Below are positions 38,710 through 49,879 of a stretch of 64,000 nucleotides of DNA, piece by piece. Both the position numbers and the translations under genes were made by a program. This stretch comes from Arcuatula senhousia (taxonomy: Eukaryota > Mollusca > Bivalvia > Mytilida > Mytilidae). Every line of letters begins with the position of its first letter. Within the stretch, counting starts at the first letter, position 1. The stretch lies in NCBI GenBank assembly GCA_963971305.1, contig OZ020303.1, forward strand, positions 17,853,184 through 17,917,183, read 5' to 3'. Under the pieces are notes generated by a model. That model searched no databases. It had not been told where the DNA came from and saw nothing but the letters and a program-made list of their open reading frames with translations.

Positions 38710-39639
38710 ATGACCATATCCAAAAAATTAAGAATGTGTTTTTGGAATATCGGAGGGTTTAAATCAAAGGGCATGGATAAAACTAAAGACCCCATGTTTT
38801 TAAAAGCCATAAAAGACTATGACATGATGTTTCTTGCTGAAACACATGTTGGATATAATTCTGGAATAACAAAAATAGGTGAATTTTTATATCATCCTGT
38901 GTGTAGACCAGTAGAAAAAGCAAATAACAGATTTTATGGGGGATTAGCCATTTTGCGAAAACCGCACCTTAAACAGCACGTAAAAATATTAACAAATACC
39001 AATCCAAATTATCAATGGATTAAACTTGAGAAATCTTTTTTTGGCTTTCCTAAGGATCTTTTTATTTGCATTGTTTATTTCCCTCCCCCAGAATCTAGTT
39101 ATACAAAAAAGCTTGATGTTGATATTTTGGAAGCTATTGAAAAAGACATGATTTTATACAGTAGAAATGGGGATTTTATTATTTGTGGTGATATAAATGC
39201 CAGAACTGGGGTTGCTCCTGATTTTATTCTACAAGATAGTAGAGATTTTCTCCCTCTTGATAATGGATACATCCAAGATCAAAATATTTTAAAACGTCTA
39301 AATAAGGACTCCAAATTAGACCAGAGGGGAAAGGAATTGCTTGATTTTTGCATAAGTCACCAATTAAGAATTTTAAATGGCAGATTACTTGGTGATACAT
39401 TTGGTAACTTTACATGTTTTACGCCAAATGGCAGTAGTACAGTAGACTATACTATGGTGTCTGAGAGTGTCCTTGATAGCATATTATACTTCAGGGTTAA
39501 GGAATTTTTGCCCACATTGTCTGACTGTCATTGTCAAATCGAATGGAGTATGTCTGCTAGTTATATGATCACTGATAATAATTCTACTGACTCAATAAAT
39601 AAGCTTAAGCCAATGCCAATTAAGTACTATTCCACATAA
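38710..39639 (+). CDS. LINE endonuclease (EEP/APE-like) ORF, 309 residues
   Basis: Endonuclease/exonuclease/phosphatase fold that nicks target DNA for target-primed reverse transcription. Motifs in order: CFWNIGGFKS near residue 10, MMFLAETH (catalytic Glu), VYFPPP, CGDINARTG (Asp/Asn), TVDYTMVS, SDCHCQIEW (catalytic His) near the end. All core blocks are present. The ATG at 38710 is preceded by stops and looks like the true start. The frame ends at a TAA created by the left edge of the inserted MITE (TA duplication at 39637), so the natural protein was EN fused to RT. Even without the insert the two frames differ by one base, so an extra indel is implied. Confidence 0.9.
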   Translation: MTISKKLRMCFWNIGGFKSKGMDKTKDPMFLKAIKDYDMMFLAETHVGYNSGITKIGEFLYHPVCRPVEKANNRFYGGLAILRKPHLKQHVKILTNTNPNYQWIKLEKSFFGFPKDLFICIVYFPPPESSYTKKLDVDILEAIEKDMILYSRNGDFIICGDINARTGVAPDFILQDSRDFLPLDNGYIQDQNILKRLNKDSKLDQRGKELLDFCISHQLRILNGRLLGDTFGNFTCFTPNGSSTVDYTMVSESVLDSILYFRVKEFLPTLSDCHCQIEWSMSASYMITDNNSTDSINKLKPMPIKYYST

Positions 39640-39997
39640 GAATCAGGCAGGGGGTGGCACATCGATAATTTCCAATTTCAGATTTTGGGGTATAAATGCA
39701 TTCATTTTACCACAAAAACAAACCCAATGCAGTTTTTACATCTTAATATGTATTTGGTGCTTAGGTATTTTTTGACTGGTTATATAGGAAAAAAATATGG
39801 CGGGAAATTTTCCCGTACTTTTCACTACACAATGTAACTAAATTTTGACTATTAATATCTCCTAAACCCAAGATAGACTGAAAAATTTAGTGGTCAAAAC
39901 AAAGTTTACTGGGGTTGCTTTACCTAATTATGTTGAAATTTTTTTGTGTATTTATTATCGATGTGCCACCCTATTAATGGTATCTGCCTGATCCTTA
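39637..39997. mobile_element. MITE (357 bp) inserted between EN and RT
   Basis: TIRs AGAATCAGGCAG / AGGATCAGGCAG, then shared GGGTGGCACATCGATAAT in inverted order; flanked by TA at 39637-39638 and 39996-39997. Typical Tc1/mariner-type non-autonomous element. Its presence breaks the LINE polyprotein. Confidence 0.85.
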
Positions 39998-40042
39998 GAA
40001 AAAGTAGTACTTAAATATATATGGTCAGAAGATTCTGCTTAC

Positions 40043-42592
40043 ATGTTTAAAGAAGCTTTAACTAAAGATACCATACAATCCAAAATATCTGAATTTCTAG
40101 ATACTGCATGTATAAATGACAACAAAAACTTAAACATAGCATCTGAAAAGCTTGCAGACATTTTTACTGCAGCAGCAGATATATCACTGAAAAAGCCAAA
40201 ACAAAAGGCTAAAAACAAGCCAAAAAACCCAAAGTGGTTTGATGGCAATTTGCAACAAATGAGAATTAATCTAATGAATTATGGCAAAATATATACAAAG
40301 TTTCCCAAAGATCCATTTGTGAAAAATCATTTTTATAAATTGTATAGAGAATACAATAAAACTAGAAAAACACAACGAAAAGCTTTTAAACAAAATTTGT
40401 TGCATGAGCTTGAAACTCTACACGAGGATAACCCTAAAAAATACTGGCAACTTATAAATGAGCTTCAAGGGAAATATCAAAATACCAGCAGCAATTGTAT
40501 TTCTCCTGATGATTGGTTAACTCATTTTAAGGATTTAAATGAAGTAAAAGATAAATTTCACAACCGTATGAATGAAATTAATGACAAAGTGAAGCAACTT
40601 GAGAAAAACAATTGCTTTAATGAACTTGATTTTGCCATTTCAGATTCAGAAATTATAGTTGCTATCTCTCATATCAAGCTTAATAAATCTCCTGGCTTAG
40701 ACAATGTCTCAAATAATATGATCAAGAATTGTCAATCTGCATTATTACCTTGTTTCAAAAAAATATTTAATGCTTGTCTTACAAGTGGAATTTATCCAGA
40801 AAATTGGGCTGAAGGATATATAGTACCTTTACACAAAGGTAATGATATAAATGACCCGGGTAATTACCGTGGACTTACCATTACAAGTGCAATAGGAAAA
40901 TTATTTAATCACATTTTAAATGACAGACTGGTAAAGTTTTTAGAAAAACATAATATCATTAATGATTGTCAAATAGGCTTTACTAAGAAAGCAAGAACTT
41001 CTGACCATATGTTTATTTTAAGAACTATCTTAGATAAATACTGTAATACCACCCATAACAAGATATTTGCCTGTTTTGTTGACCTTAAGAAGGCATTTGA
41101 TACTGTAATTCATGCAGGAATAAAATTAAAATTATTGGAAGTAGGTTGTGGATCATTATTTTATAATATTATCAAAAATATGTATGCTATAAGCAAATCT
41201 AGTATCAAAATTGATGATAATCTGACTGATTTTATTCCAACTAATTTAGGAGTTAAACAGGGAGACAATCTAAGTCCTAACCTGTTCAAGATCTTTATAA
41301 ATGATTTTCCAAAGTATTTAGATAATTCACTTGACCCTGTATTCCTTGATAAAAAGGCAATCCACTGTCTCATGTATGCTGATGACATAATTCTCCTGTC
41401 TACTTCCGCTTCTGGATTACAGGAAAAACTTAACTTACTTGATAAATTCTGTAAAGACTGGTGTCTTACAGTAAATACTAAAAAGACTAAAATATTAATA
41501 TTCAACAAAGCCGGCAAACTTATCAATATGAAATTTTTATTTGACAATACAGTTCTAGAATGTGTCAACAAGTATAAATATCTGGGAATTACTTTTTGTG
41601 CGTCTGGATCTTTTGCTTATGCACAGGAGGAATTATATAATAAAGCTATCAAAGCATATTTTAAACTATCAAAAGATTTTTTATCTCTTCATCCAAGTGT
41701 TAAAACCAGTATGCATGTATTTGATCATACTATAAAGCCAATTTTATTATATGGATGTGAAATATGGGGAACATTTAATCCTTATTCTTCAAAATTTAGA
41801 AATGGGATTGATAATTTCTGCTTTGATGATATTTATTCAAAGCAAAAAGCTGAAACACTTCATCAAAAATTTTGTAAATTTATTCTTGGAGTTCATAAAA
41901 AATCCACCAATTTTGCTGTTTTATCAGAACTTGGAAGATTTCCTATCTATTTTAATATGATTAAAGCCATGATTAAATATAATGACAGACTAAGCAAAAT
42001 TCAAGTTTGCTTTCCCCTATTGCATGCTGCATACAATGAATCTATGTTACTTGATTCAAAAAAGCACTTATCCTGGTATTCATCTGTCAGAGTTATGATT
42101 GAAAAGATAAATACTCCAAATAATGTCAACAATAAAATTACAAATAAAACTATTTTGGATTTTAGCTTAAAAGAATGGAAACAAAAATTACATCAAGTTT
42201 CTGATGGAAAATTATGTACTTATTCTACATTTAAAACCAATTTTGGGCTAGAAAAATATCTTTTAATTATTAAAAACTTTGAACATAGACGTAGATTGAC
42301 CAGATTTAGGATCTCGTCACATAAACTTAATATAGAAACTGGCAGATACAAGGACATTCCCAGACACGATAGACTCTGTACAAGGTGCGACTTAAAATTA
42401 GTAGAGGATGAGACTCATTTCTTATGTGTATGTCATGGAATGAGCAACAAAAGACTAGAGCTAGAAACTATTGCTCAGAAAAAATGTATAAATTTTACTG
42501 CTTTAGATCCTAGGGCAAAACTCATTTGGTTAGTTACAAATGAGGACTATGACATTCTAAATTCAGTTTGTACATTCCTGACACATATATAA
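40043..42592 (+). CDS. LINE reverse transcriptase ORF, 849 residues, open
   Basis: Frame is open from about 39988, just inside the MITE; the ATG at 40043 is the first in it. Motifs: NKSPGLDN, PENWAEGYIVPLHKG, NYRGLTI, ACFVDLKKAFDTV (motif A), GVKQGDNLSPNLFKIFINDF, LMYADD (motif C), then a ~350-residue C-terminal part ending with a C-x2-C...H...C knuckle (LCTRCDLKLVEDETHFLCVC), common in LINE C termini. No internal stop or shift over 2.5 kb, so the RT half is unusually well preserved next to an interrupted EN half. Confidence 0.92.
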   Translation: MFKEALTKDTIQSKISEFLDTACINDNKNLNIASEKLADIFTAAADISLKKPKQKAKNKPKNPKWFDGNLQQMRINLMNYGKIYTKFPKDPFVKNHFYKLYREYNKTRKTQRKAFKQNLLHELETLHEDNPKKYWQLINELQGKYQNTSSNCISPDDWLTHFKDLNEVKDKFHNRMNEINDKVKQLEKNNCFNELDFAISDSEIIVAISHIKLNKSPGLDNVSNNMIKNCQSALLPCFKKIFNACLTSGIYPENWAEGYIVPLHKGNDINDPGNYRGLTITSAIGKLFNHILNDRLVKFLEKHNIINDCQIGFTKKARTSDHMFILRTILDKYCNTTHNKIFACFVDLKKAFDTVIHAGIKLKLLEVGCGSLFYNIIKNMYAISKSSIKIDDNLTDFIPTNLGVKQGDNLSPNLFKIFINDFPKYLDNSLDPVFLDKKAIHCLMYADDIILLSTSASGLQEKLNLLDKFCKDWCLTVNTKKTKILIFNKAGKLINMKFLFDNTVLECVNKYKYLGITFCASGSFAYAQEELYNKAIKAYFKLSKDFLSLHPSVKTSMHVFDHTIKPILLYGCEIWGTFNPYSSKFRNGIDNFCFDDIYSKQKAETLHQKFCKFILGVHKKSTNFAVLSELGRFPIYFNMIKAMIKYNDRLSKIQVCFPLLHAAYNESMLLDSKKHLSWYSSVRVMIEKINTPNNVNNKITNKTILDFSLKEWKQKLHQVSDGKLCTYSTFKTNFGLEKYLLIIKNFEHRRRLTRFRISSHKLNIETGRYKDIPRHDRLCTRCDLKLVEDETHFLCVCHGMSNKRLELETIAQKKCINFTALDPRAKLIWLVTNEDYDILNSVCTFLTHI

Positions 42593-42611
42593 TATATATA
42601 TATATATATAC
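42585..42611. repeat. (TA)n microsatellite
   Basis: Run of TA units directly after the RT stop codon. Confidence 0.9.
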
Positions 42612-42740
42612 TTCTCATAAATCCCTATCTACTGGTCTACGACGCAGGTATGTGCATGAAACTTAAGCCAATATGATATCAATGAGAGCTCTGAGATTAT
42701 TATCAAAAATAGATAAAACTATGTAATACTGCAGTTCTTA

Positions 42741-42962
42741 AGCACCATCCCCTGGTGACCACTGCATTCATGGAACAACTATACTTCCATTTGTGCTTTG
42801 GTCACGGGGAGAACTGTACAGTATATACAAACATAATTAAAATAATATATTATCAATGCTGCTGCTCTGGGTGTAATTATTGCAGTCCTAAAGCACCGTC
42901 CCCTGGTGACCATAGCATATATATGACTGAATCTTATATATGTGCTCTGATTACAGGGAGGG
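42741..42962. repeat. 3' pair of ~65-bp hairpins (GTCCCCTGGTG head)
   Basis: Hairpins at 42748-42811 and 42899-42962 begin AAGCACCRTCCCCTGGTGACC and pair with TGGTCACGGGGA or TTACAGGGA arms. Same architecture as the 5' pair, but with different stem bases that remain complementary (ATGGA with TCCAT; ATATAT with ATATAT). Confidence 0.7.
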
Positions 42963-43249
42963 CTGCTAAAATAAAAAGAAAATAATATTAATAACACTCA
43001 TTGTTGTAGCTTGAGGTATTAATTATTAATCTCTATTTATATCCATGCTCCCATCTATATATTTTATATGGCTTCATTACCCATTACAAAAAATGTATAT
43101 ACTGTCACAATCATACCTTAATTTTGTATACTTTATTATTTTTGTTGTTGTTGCTTTACTGTTATTTATAATTAATCATTGTAATGATCCTGCCCCTTGA
43201 GGGACCTTAATTGGTAATAAAATATGTCTTATGTCTTATGTGCTTTAAA

Positions 43250-43535
43250 AGCGCGGGGAACTTTGCCGCAAAGGCGTCTTCCAGAATTCCGACCAGTACC
43301 TCCCCGTGGTGGAAGACGGGCCCTGCTCCAGCGACAACAAAGGATACTCTGGAGCAGCTAACACTGGCGGTGGTGTGTCATGGGCTGGACGACCCATGGC
43401 ACATAGCGAGTCTATACCATTGGTATAAGTCGACGCAGAGGGGCTTTCCCCTAGTCGCGACTATAAATACCCATCAGGTTGCCGCAAAGGCAAAAAAAAA
43501 AACAAACAAAAAAACAAAAAAAAAGTCCCAAATTA
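43250..43535 (+). repeat. GC-richer segment with A-rich tail, possible retroposon end
   Basis: About 240 bp clearly richer in G/C than its surroundings, starting AAAGCGCGGGGAACTTTGCC and ending in an A/C-rich tail (43488-43523). TTGCCGCAAAGGC occurs at both ends (about 43262 and 43479). An A-tail suggests a retroposed sequence; a 109-codon frame through it has no homology I recognise. Confidence 0.45.
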
Positions 43536-45189
43536 CATAAGGGAATGTTTGTGTAAAAACATGTTTCCAATGTTTTGTTCAAATGCTGATTATGAGAGGT
43601 TACTCCTTGAAATATACTGTAATTAAATTTAATGACCGTTTCTTGTTACCCGTTGTGGTATTTGTATTTTGCAAATATATTGAATCTTTTATACAGGTTT
43701 ATTTTATGTGTTAAAAATGTATATTTGTGGACTCAATCAATGCCAAGATTCTGTTTTTATTCAAAATTTAATAACAGAAAGAACTCAATCTTGATAAACA
43801 TGTTTTTTTAAGGCAGATGAGTGGAATTATAGACATTTAGTGTCTTTAGAGAAAAAATGCACATGTAATACTAAACTAACAAACTCTGGTGATTAATCTC
43901 AAATGTCCAAGGGAAAAGACAAAACAAAGGAAGACACACATGACAATTAAAAGATCAAAATGATCTGGACTTGGTACTGGCATTTCTTTAAAAAAAATGA
44001 AGAACACATTGAAGACTAACCTACTTGTGAACTTTGATAACAAATGCATAAAAAATCTTTAAAAATCATCTTCACCTATCAAAGATAAGAGCTTTGACCC
44101 CCAAATCATACAATGAATTTTATTTCATATTATTATCATTAATTAAATTGTTACCAAAGAACATCTGTTACTAAATAAATTTCTGCCATTTTCTGTCTCT
44201 GTATACTGCCGAGGACAAAGTGCTTACTGAAATGGGAGTAACAAATAATTAAGTGAACTGTCTCATCATGTTGTCTTATGAGTTTTGTTCATTTAGAAAG
44301 CTTGGTAAAAATAATGAAACTTTTAATCTAGGTATTTGTTTGAATCTTGTGTATTATTTTTTTTAGTCTTGGGCCAATGCAAGACAGCAAGCAGTGACCT
44401 CTGTTGAAGACTGTTGAGTGTTTTCCATTGTGAATTTTTTAATTGCAGTTTCTTTAATGTTGGTTGTGTCGCGTACACTTATTCCACATCTCTTTATTGT
44501 CTATTTCTCTTAAATGTTCACTTGCCTTTTATATCCTGGTCGTTTTGAAGAATTATGTACAGAGTCTGAGATCTAATTTTGTGTGATGGTGGTTCAATAA
44601 GCTTGTAGTGTTTAGAACGACAACAAATCATATATTCATCAGTCAATAGATGGTTCTAAATCAAGCATTCAGTAACAGTCTCGTTTGTTTTTGTCCCCCC
44701 CCCTTGTCTTAAGACCTTAAGTTCTCTATTGGGTGCGAGTGTGTAGGTGTGTTAGGGGTTATCACCTTTTTGGGGGCATTGGTTCTCTTTTAAATAGAAC
44801 TATCACATATCAATTTTTTACCATGTTTTATATTTGTGCTTTGTAAAAGATGTTTAAAATAACAGAAAGATTGGGGTAAAAAGGCCATTTGTATACACCT
44901 GTTCTATGTCAATAATCTTTGTCAAAGCTTATATTTGTATTCATTTTCATGTTGTTTGTTCTACAATCAGATGGTGTCTTTTCTTTAATAGTTTAAGGAT
45001 TTTAACAACAACTGGACACATTGAAGGATGCTAGGTTTTTTGAATTATACAGTGATTTCTAGCATAGTACTCTTCCCTTTTCCCCCAAAAGAGGGTTAAG
45101 AAGGGATTGCCTTAACAGATATATGAACAGAGGGACAAACAGACAGGTTGCTTCCTATATATCTCCTTACTTTGTGGGGATTTAGAAGA
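43536..45189. other. Intergenic; fragment of dispersed repeat A
   Basis: AT-rich. At about 44366-44503 a diverged, shortened copy of repeat A (GGGCCAATGCAAGAC, TGTGTCGCGTACACTTATTC). No gene. Confidence 0.5.
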
Positions 45190-45670
45190 AACAAGTGTTT
45201 ATACTTAAGTATGCCTCGCCTACCAGCATCATCAGAAATAATAATTCTTTCTTACTTCCACTATATTTTCATTTATAAGAATTTTCAGTTTCTGCACTCA
45301 AAAGGTTTTTTTAATACATTGCTAATATAAGCAATAAAAATTATCAAACTCACTAAACCAGAAAGTCAAGGTCAAAAGATGGGGATGCAACTGTGCGAAG
45401 CTATTTCTGATGCATATGTATATAAAGTTTCATCCACCTAGTACCTATAGTTCTTGAGGTATGGATGTGCTCATAAAACCTTAACACTGCTATTATCATG
45501 ATTATATGTATTGAAAATCACTCTTGTGCTAAGCTACACAAAATGTACTACTGGGGCATATACATACCAATTTTCTAGGACTTCTAGTTCTTGAGATATA
45601 GAGGTGCTCATAAAAAGTTCATGCCGCCCATGATAAAGTTACACCTTTGTCCCTCTCTGCTTTGCAGGGG
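45190..45670 (+). mobile_element. Pearl-like element, decayed, ~174-bp core
   Basis: Starts CAAGTGTTTATACTTAAGTA, contains one good and one degenerate core unit, ends TGCTTTGCAGGGGAGACAAAA at about 45670, the family 3' terminus. Confidence 0.7.
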
Positions 45671-45910
45671 AGACAAAAAGAGGTACCAATGAGGAATTCA
45701 AATGTCAAAAGTTTTAAGATGCAAAGACTATATCAGTCAGCTATAACAAGAGCAACACAAAAGCACACAAAAACAACAGAACTATAGTCAGCAACACCAA
45801 ATCAAGTCATAACAAGAGTGAACTAGTTTAACCCCGCCACATTTTATATGTGCCTGTCCTAAGCCAGGAAACTTTGCCAAAGCCTTTGTTTGTCCTTGTC
45901 ATTCTGTGAT

Positions 45911-46131
45911 AACTGTTTTATGTCAAGAATTGGGTCTTTTGTTGATGATTTAGGGATTGGTTTTGAAACTTTTGTATTGTATTATAAGTCTTGGGCCAAT
46001 GCAAGACGGTAAGCAGTGACCTATGGTCATGTTGAAGACTGCTTGCTGTTTTCCGTTGTGTTTTTTGAATTGCTGTTTGTTTATGTTTGTTGTGTCGCGT
46101 ACACTTATTCCACATCTCAATATCGTCTATC
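45911..46131. repeat. Dispersed repeat A, copy 2
   Basis: Nearly base-for-base the same as 11482-11722 apart from the 22-bp duplication there, so both copies are recent. Ends at ATATCGTCTAT. Confidence 0.85.
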
Positions 46132-46224
46132 TGTTGCTTCAGAAGGCAGCAGTTCCTGCTTGTTGGAAAACACCTGTCACATTACCAATTGTGAACTAGA
46201 AAAACTGTGAGCACCTCAATCACA

Positions 46225-48190
46225 TCTTATTCTAGAATAGCAGGTGCACATATACATTATGTCACAAAGATTGCCAGAAAATTTCATGAAAATCCATTGT
46301 GGGCTATAACATATAATTTTAGCATGGCAAGTGCACATCCACATTATTTCACAAAGATTGTGTGAAATTTTCATGAAAAATCAAGAAGGTGTAGCAAATA
46401 CGAGATAGGTATGGACAAATACACTTAACACTAGATATACCCCCACTATTCAAATGTGGGATATGATTAAGATGACCAATCCAGTAAATGAGGACAAACC
46501 TTCATAGATCCGTGATTAAATTCCTGTATCTGTATATTAATTTAACAAGACCAATCGATGTCTGGCCCTGCGTCACATGGCAAAAGGTTGAACCCTGTAC
46601 AGTCTAGGCCCAATATGGACAGTCAAAATATTTTGACACTTGCATCCTATGGTGGACTTACAAAGCATATTTGTCACATGCCACCCAATATTGTAAAAAT
46701 AGATGAAAAAAATAGTTTCTATTTTTTCCCCTTTTGGTCCCCTTATTGCTAAACAGAAAAGGTGGATCAAGAAAAATTGCAGTATCTTCCATTTTGTATC
46801 CAATATATGACCAAAATTAACTTGTAAAAAAAAATTTCTAAATCGGACTATAAATAAACAAGAGTTAACACTAAAGTACGTCTCGCCTGCCGGCACCATC
46901 GGAAACAATTATTCTTTCTTACTTCCACTATAATTTGAATTTACATGGATTTTCAGTTTCTGAGATCAAAAGATGTTTATAGAACTTAAACATTGCAAAT
47001 ATATGCAATAAAAATAATCAAAGTCACTCAACCGGAAAATCAAGGTCAAGGTCAAAAGATGGGGATGCAACTGTGCTAAGCTACTACTGGGGCATATGTA
47101 TACCAAGTTTCATCAACCTAGGACCTATTGTTCTTGAGATATGGAGGTGCTCGCCAAACTTTTCCATTGCTATTATATGTATTGAAAATTGTCAAAGTTC
47201 ACTCAACCGAAAAATCAAGGTCAAGGTCAAAAGATGGGGATGCAACTGTGGTAAGCTACTACTGGGCATATGCATACCAAGTTTCATCAACCTAGGACCT
47301 ATAGTTCTTGAGATATGGAGGTGCTCGCAAAACTTTTCCATTGCTATTATATGTATTGAAAATTGTCAAAGTCACTCATCCGGAAAATCAAGGCCAAGGT
47401 CAAAAGATGGGGATGCAACTGTGGTAAGCTACTACTGGCGCATATGCATACCAAGTTTCATCAACCCAGGACCTATAGTTCTTGAGATATGGAGGTGCTC
47501 ATAAAACGTTTCCAAAAAGTTAATGCCGCCGTCGCCGGTAAAGTAACACCTATGTCCCGCTCTGCTTCGCAGGCGAGACAAAAATGTCACATTTTTGCCC
47601 CTTTTGAGCCCCTCTTTCCTTAACAAAAAGAGAGGGGACACCCAAAATCATCCCCACCCTTTTATTTATGGTGAGTAACACTACTGTAAAGTTTCATAGC
47701 ATTTGGTCAACCAAAACAAGTTATTGTGGAAACAAATAAAATTAGCTTTTTTGGCCCCTTTAGAGCCCCTAATTTCTAAATGGAACTATAAATAAAAAAT
47801 GTCACATTTTTGCCCCTTCTGGGCCCCTCGTTCCTAAACAAAAAGAGAGGGGACACCCAAAATCAGCCCAACCCTTCCTTTTATGGTAAGTAACATAACT
47901 ATAAAGTTTCATAGCATTTGGTCAACCAGAACAAAAGTTATTGTGGAAAAAAATTAAAAGTCGCTTTTTTGGCCCCTTTTGGGCCCCTAATTTCTAAACG
48001 AAATTATAAAAAGGCCCCAAAAGGGGAGGTGCACATCTTCAATATATCTGTAATCACTGTGTAAAATTTCAGTAAGATCTAGTGTTTGGTTTTTGCGAGT
48101 CAGATTACACAAGACAGGCACCCCATAGCGGGACGGACGGACGGAGTGACCCGACTACTAGACCTGCTTTCGCCTTCGGCGATGCAGGTA
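46225..48190 (+). mobile_element. Outer pearl-like element (~215-bp core), interrupted
   Basis: Core units around TGTCACATTTTTGCCCCTT recur at 47585 and 47800 (period ~215), with a partial unit at 46700-46858. The 3' end has GGGACGGACGGACGGAG (about 48129) and a hairpin in TTTCGCCTTCGGCGATGCAGG (to ~48188). Split by the nested element at 46859-47579. The left boundary is approximate. Confidence 0.75.
46859..47579 (+). mobile_element. Nested pearl-like element, ~174-bp core, three units
   Basis: Inserted inside a host core unit, whose uninterrupted sister copy at 47785-47810 shows the empty site (ACTATAAATAAAAAATGTC). Starts CAAGAGTTAACACTAAAGTA; subterminal GTCTCGCCTGC (46880-46890) is the exact inverse of GCAGGCGAGAC (47569-47579). 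Core units at 47020, 47193 and 47367. Insertion left at most a few ambiguous A bases, in line with Helitron/Helentron insertion without a target duplication. Confidence 0.85.
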
Positions 48191-49879
48191 AAAACATCAT
48201 TTGTTTCCAACATGCAATAATTCTTTCATGCATACTAAGATTCAAAAATAGTTGTGTTGGAGAATAAGGCATTTTTAATTATGCATGGATGACCTTCACA
48301 TAATCAATTCTGGGTCTTTCTTTGACATTGTTTGAGGTCTCTGGTTGTGTTGGGAGAGGCAAAAACTGTTCAATTTATGATGCACAAGATTTAAGATTGA
48401 CATTGGTTCTGGTTTGTGGTGTTAACAAGTAAATCCCTGTTCAAATGTGTGAAGTTTAATTTGATATATGTACAATAGCTTCATTATACAATTTCATAAA
48501 ATTGTTATTAGAACCTTTTTAAATTTTACAAATTTCAATTTTTGAATGAAATATTATTCATATATACATGTACATGCCAAACATGCACATGAAATGATTA
48601 AGAGTGTTAATCTTTAATTCCTTTACAAAACATTTTTGAACTATTTCAATTTTGGTCTATGTACATGTAGTTTTACATCATATTCCTTTTTATTCAATCT
48701 TTAATCATGTAATATTGAAAATATGCTCTTTTCTTGTCTCTTTCTCTCTACATATCTGACGTGCCTGCAAATAAAAGATGGATGCATATGTGAAACAAAA
48801 CTATTAATACATAAAATACATGCACATTGACTCAAACATATACATGCACTCTGCTGGTTTTTGTCTTATAAACATTGGTAATCAACATGTGCATAGAGGG
48901 TCAATGAGGATGTTGAGTTTCAATAAAGAAGGAAAATGATATCGAACAAGAATACATGTATGTCTTATGTCTTTTAGTTTTATGTATGTCCGAAAGACAT
49001 AAAGCTTCATCTTGTAACATTTATTTCTTTCAAATCACTCTCGTTAGGGCGTTTGTGTCGTAGATTGCAATTCAGTTTTTAAAGTGTGTTTTTATGTTGT
49101 TTGTTTCCTTCATGCTGTTCTTGTCCATGTTCATGTCTGATGGTGTTAACTGGTTGGTTTTGAGGGTCTTTGCCTTTTGAAATTTGAATGCCCCATTGGT
49201 CATGTTGGTACCTCTTAGATAAAACTTTTAAGCTAAAAGTATTTTCTTATTTCTTTGTTTATATATTTCATACAAATGCTTCATGAGTCTACACAAACAT
49301 GATTTAATTACATAAATGTACCTTATATGGCCTTACTCTTTACATATTCAAAATCAATCTTATCTTTTTTTCTACTGCCATCAAGCATATGATTAAGATT
49401 ATCTTTTCACCCATACATTTACATGTAACTTACATTTGTAAATATGTCAATATCAAATTCGTTTTAATATTTGTTGATGACAAATGTCCAATGAAACAGC
49501 CTCCCTTACTTCATCATAAGTGGTATGGCTACATGTTCATTTAAAGCTACATTTAGATATTTTTATCCTGACAGTTTACTGCAATAACCATTTTGCCTCA
49601 TCTCTACGGTACCAAATCCTGTGTTTCATTCAAAGTGATAATACACAATGTTATGTACATTGCATGCAAGTCTGAAATCAGAAAGTAAATACATGTATAA
49701 TCCAAATTGTTATAAGTCCTGATTACGACTTAAGCAGTGGTCAGCTGTGATGGTTTGGTGTTAAAATTAATGTATATGCTACAAATGTAATTATAAGGGG
49801 TCACAGTAGATGTGACAGTCTAGTCTGTGTGTGTGTGTGGGGGGCTGAAATGTTAAAATGTTTTGAATAAAATTTTCTC
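48191..49879. other. Intergenic, nothing recognised
   Basis: AT-rich; a short dispersed fragment near 49180-49225 (inverse of the GAGGTACCAATGAGG word seen at 45.7 kb) and a (GT)n run at 49829. No gene. Confidence 0.4.

Larger units (their letters stand above)
38049..43240 (+). mobile_element. LINE with APE endonuclease and RT, split by a MITE
   Basis: Endonuclease ORF (38710-39639) and RT ORF (40043-42592) on one strand, separated by a 357-bp TIR element. The 3' end has CTTGAGGGACCTTAATTGG, AATAAAA, and a short tandem tail of TCTTATG (to ~43240). The left boundary is set provisionally by hairpin repeats that also occur 3' of RT. No recognisable ORF1. Clade not assigned. Confidence 0.85.

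Noticed and set aside
43211..43540. 109-codon ORF
   Set aside because: Runs from the LINE tail through the GC-richer block into its A-rich tail; no motif.
46558..46908. Short ORFs on both strands at 46.6-46.9 kb
   Set aside because: Within decayed core units of the outer pearl-like element; no coding signal.
47073..47504. 143-codon ORF of repeated blocks
   Set aside because: Lies wholly inside 174-bp tandem repeats; the frame persists because the unit is a multiple of three. Similar frames at 22.3 and 30.7 kb have the same cause.
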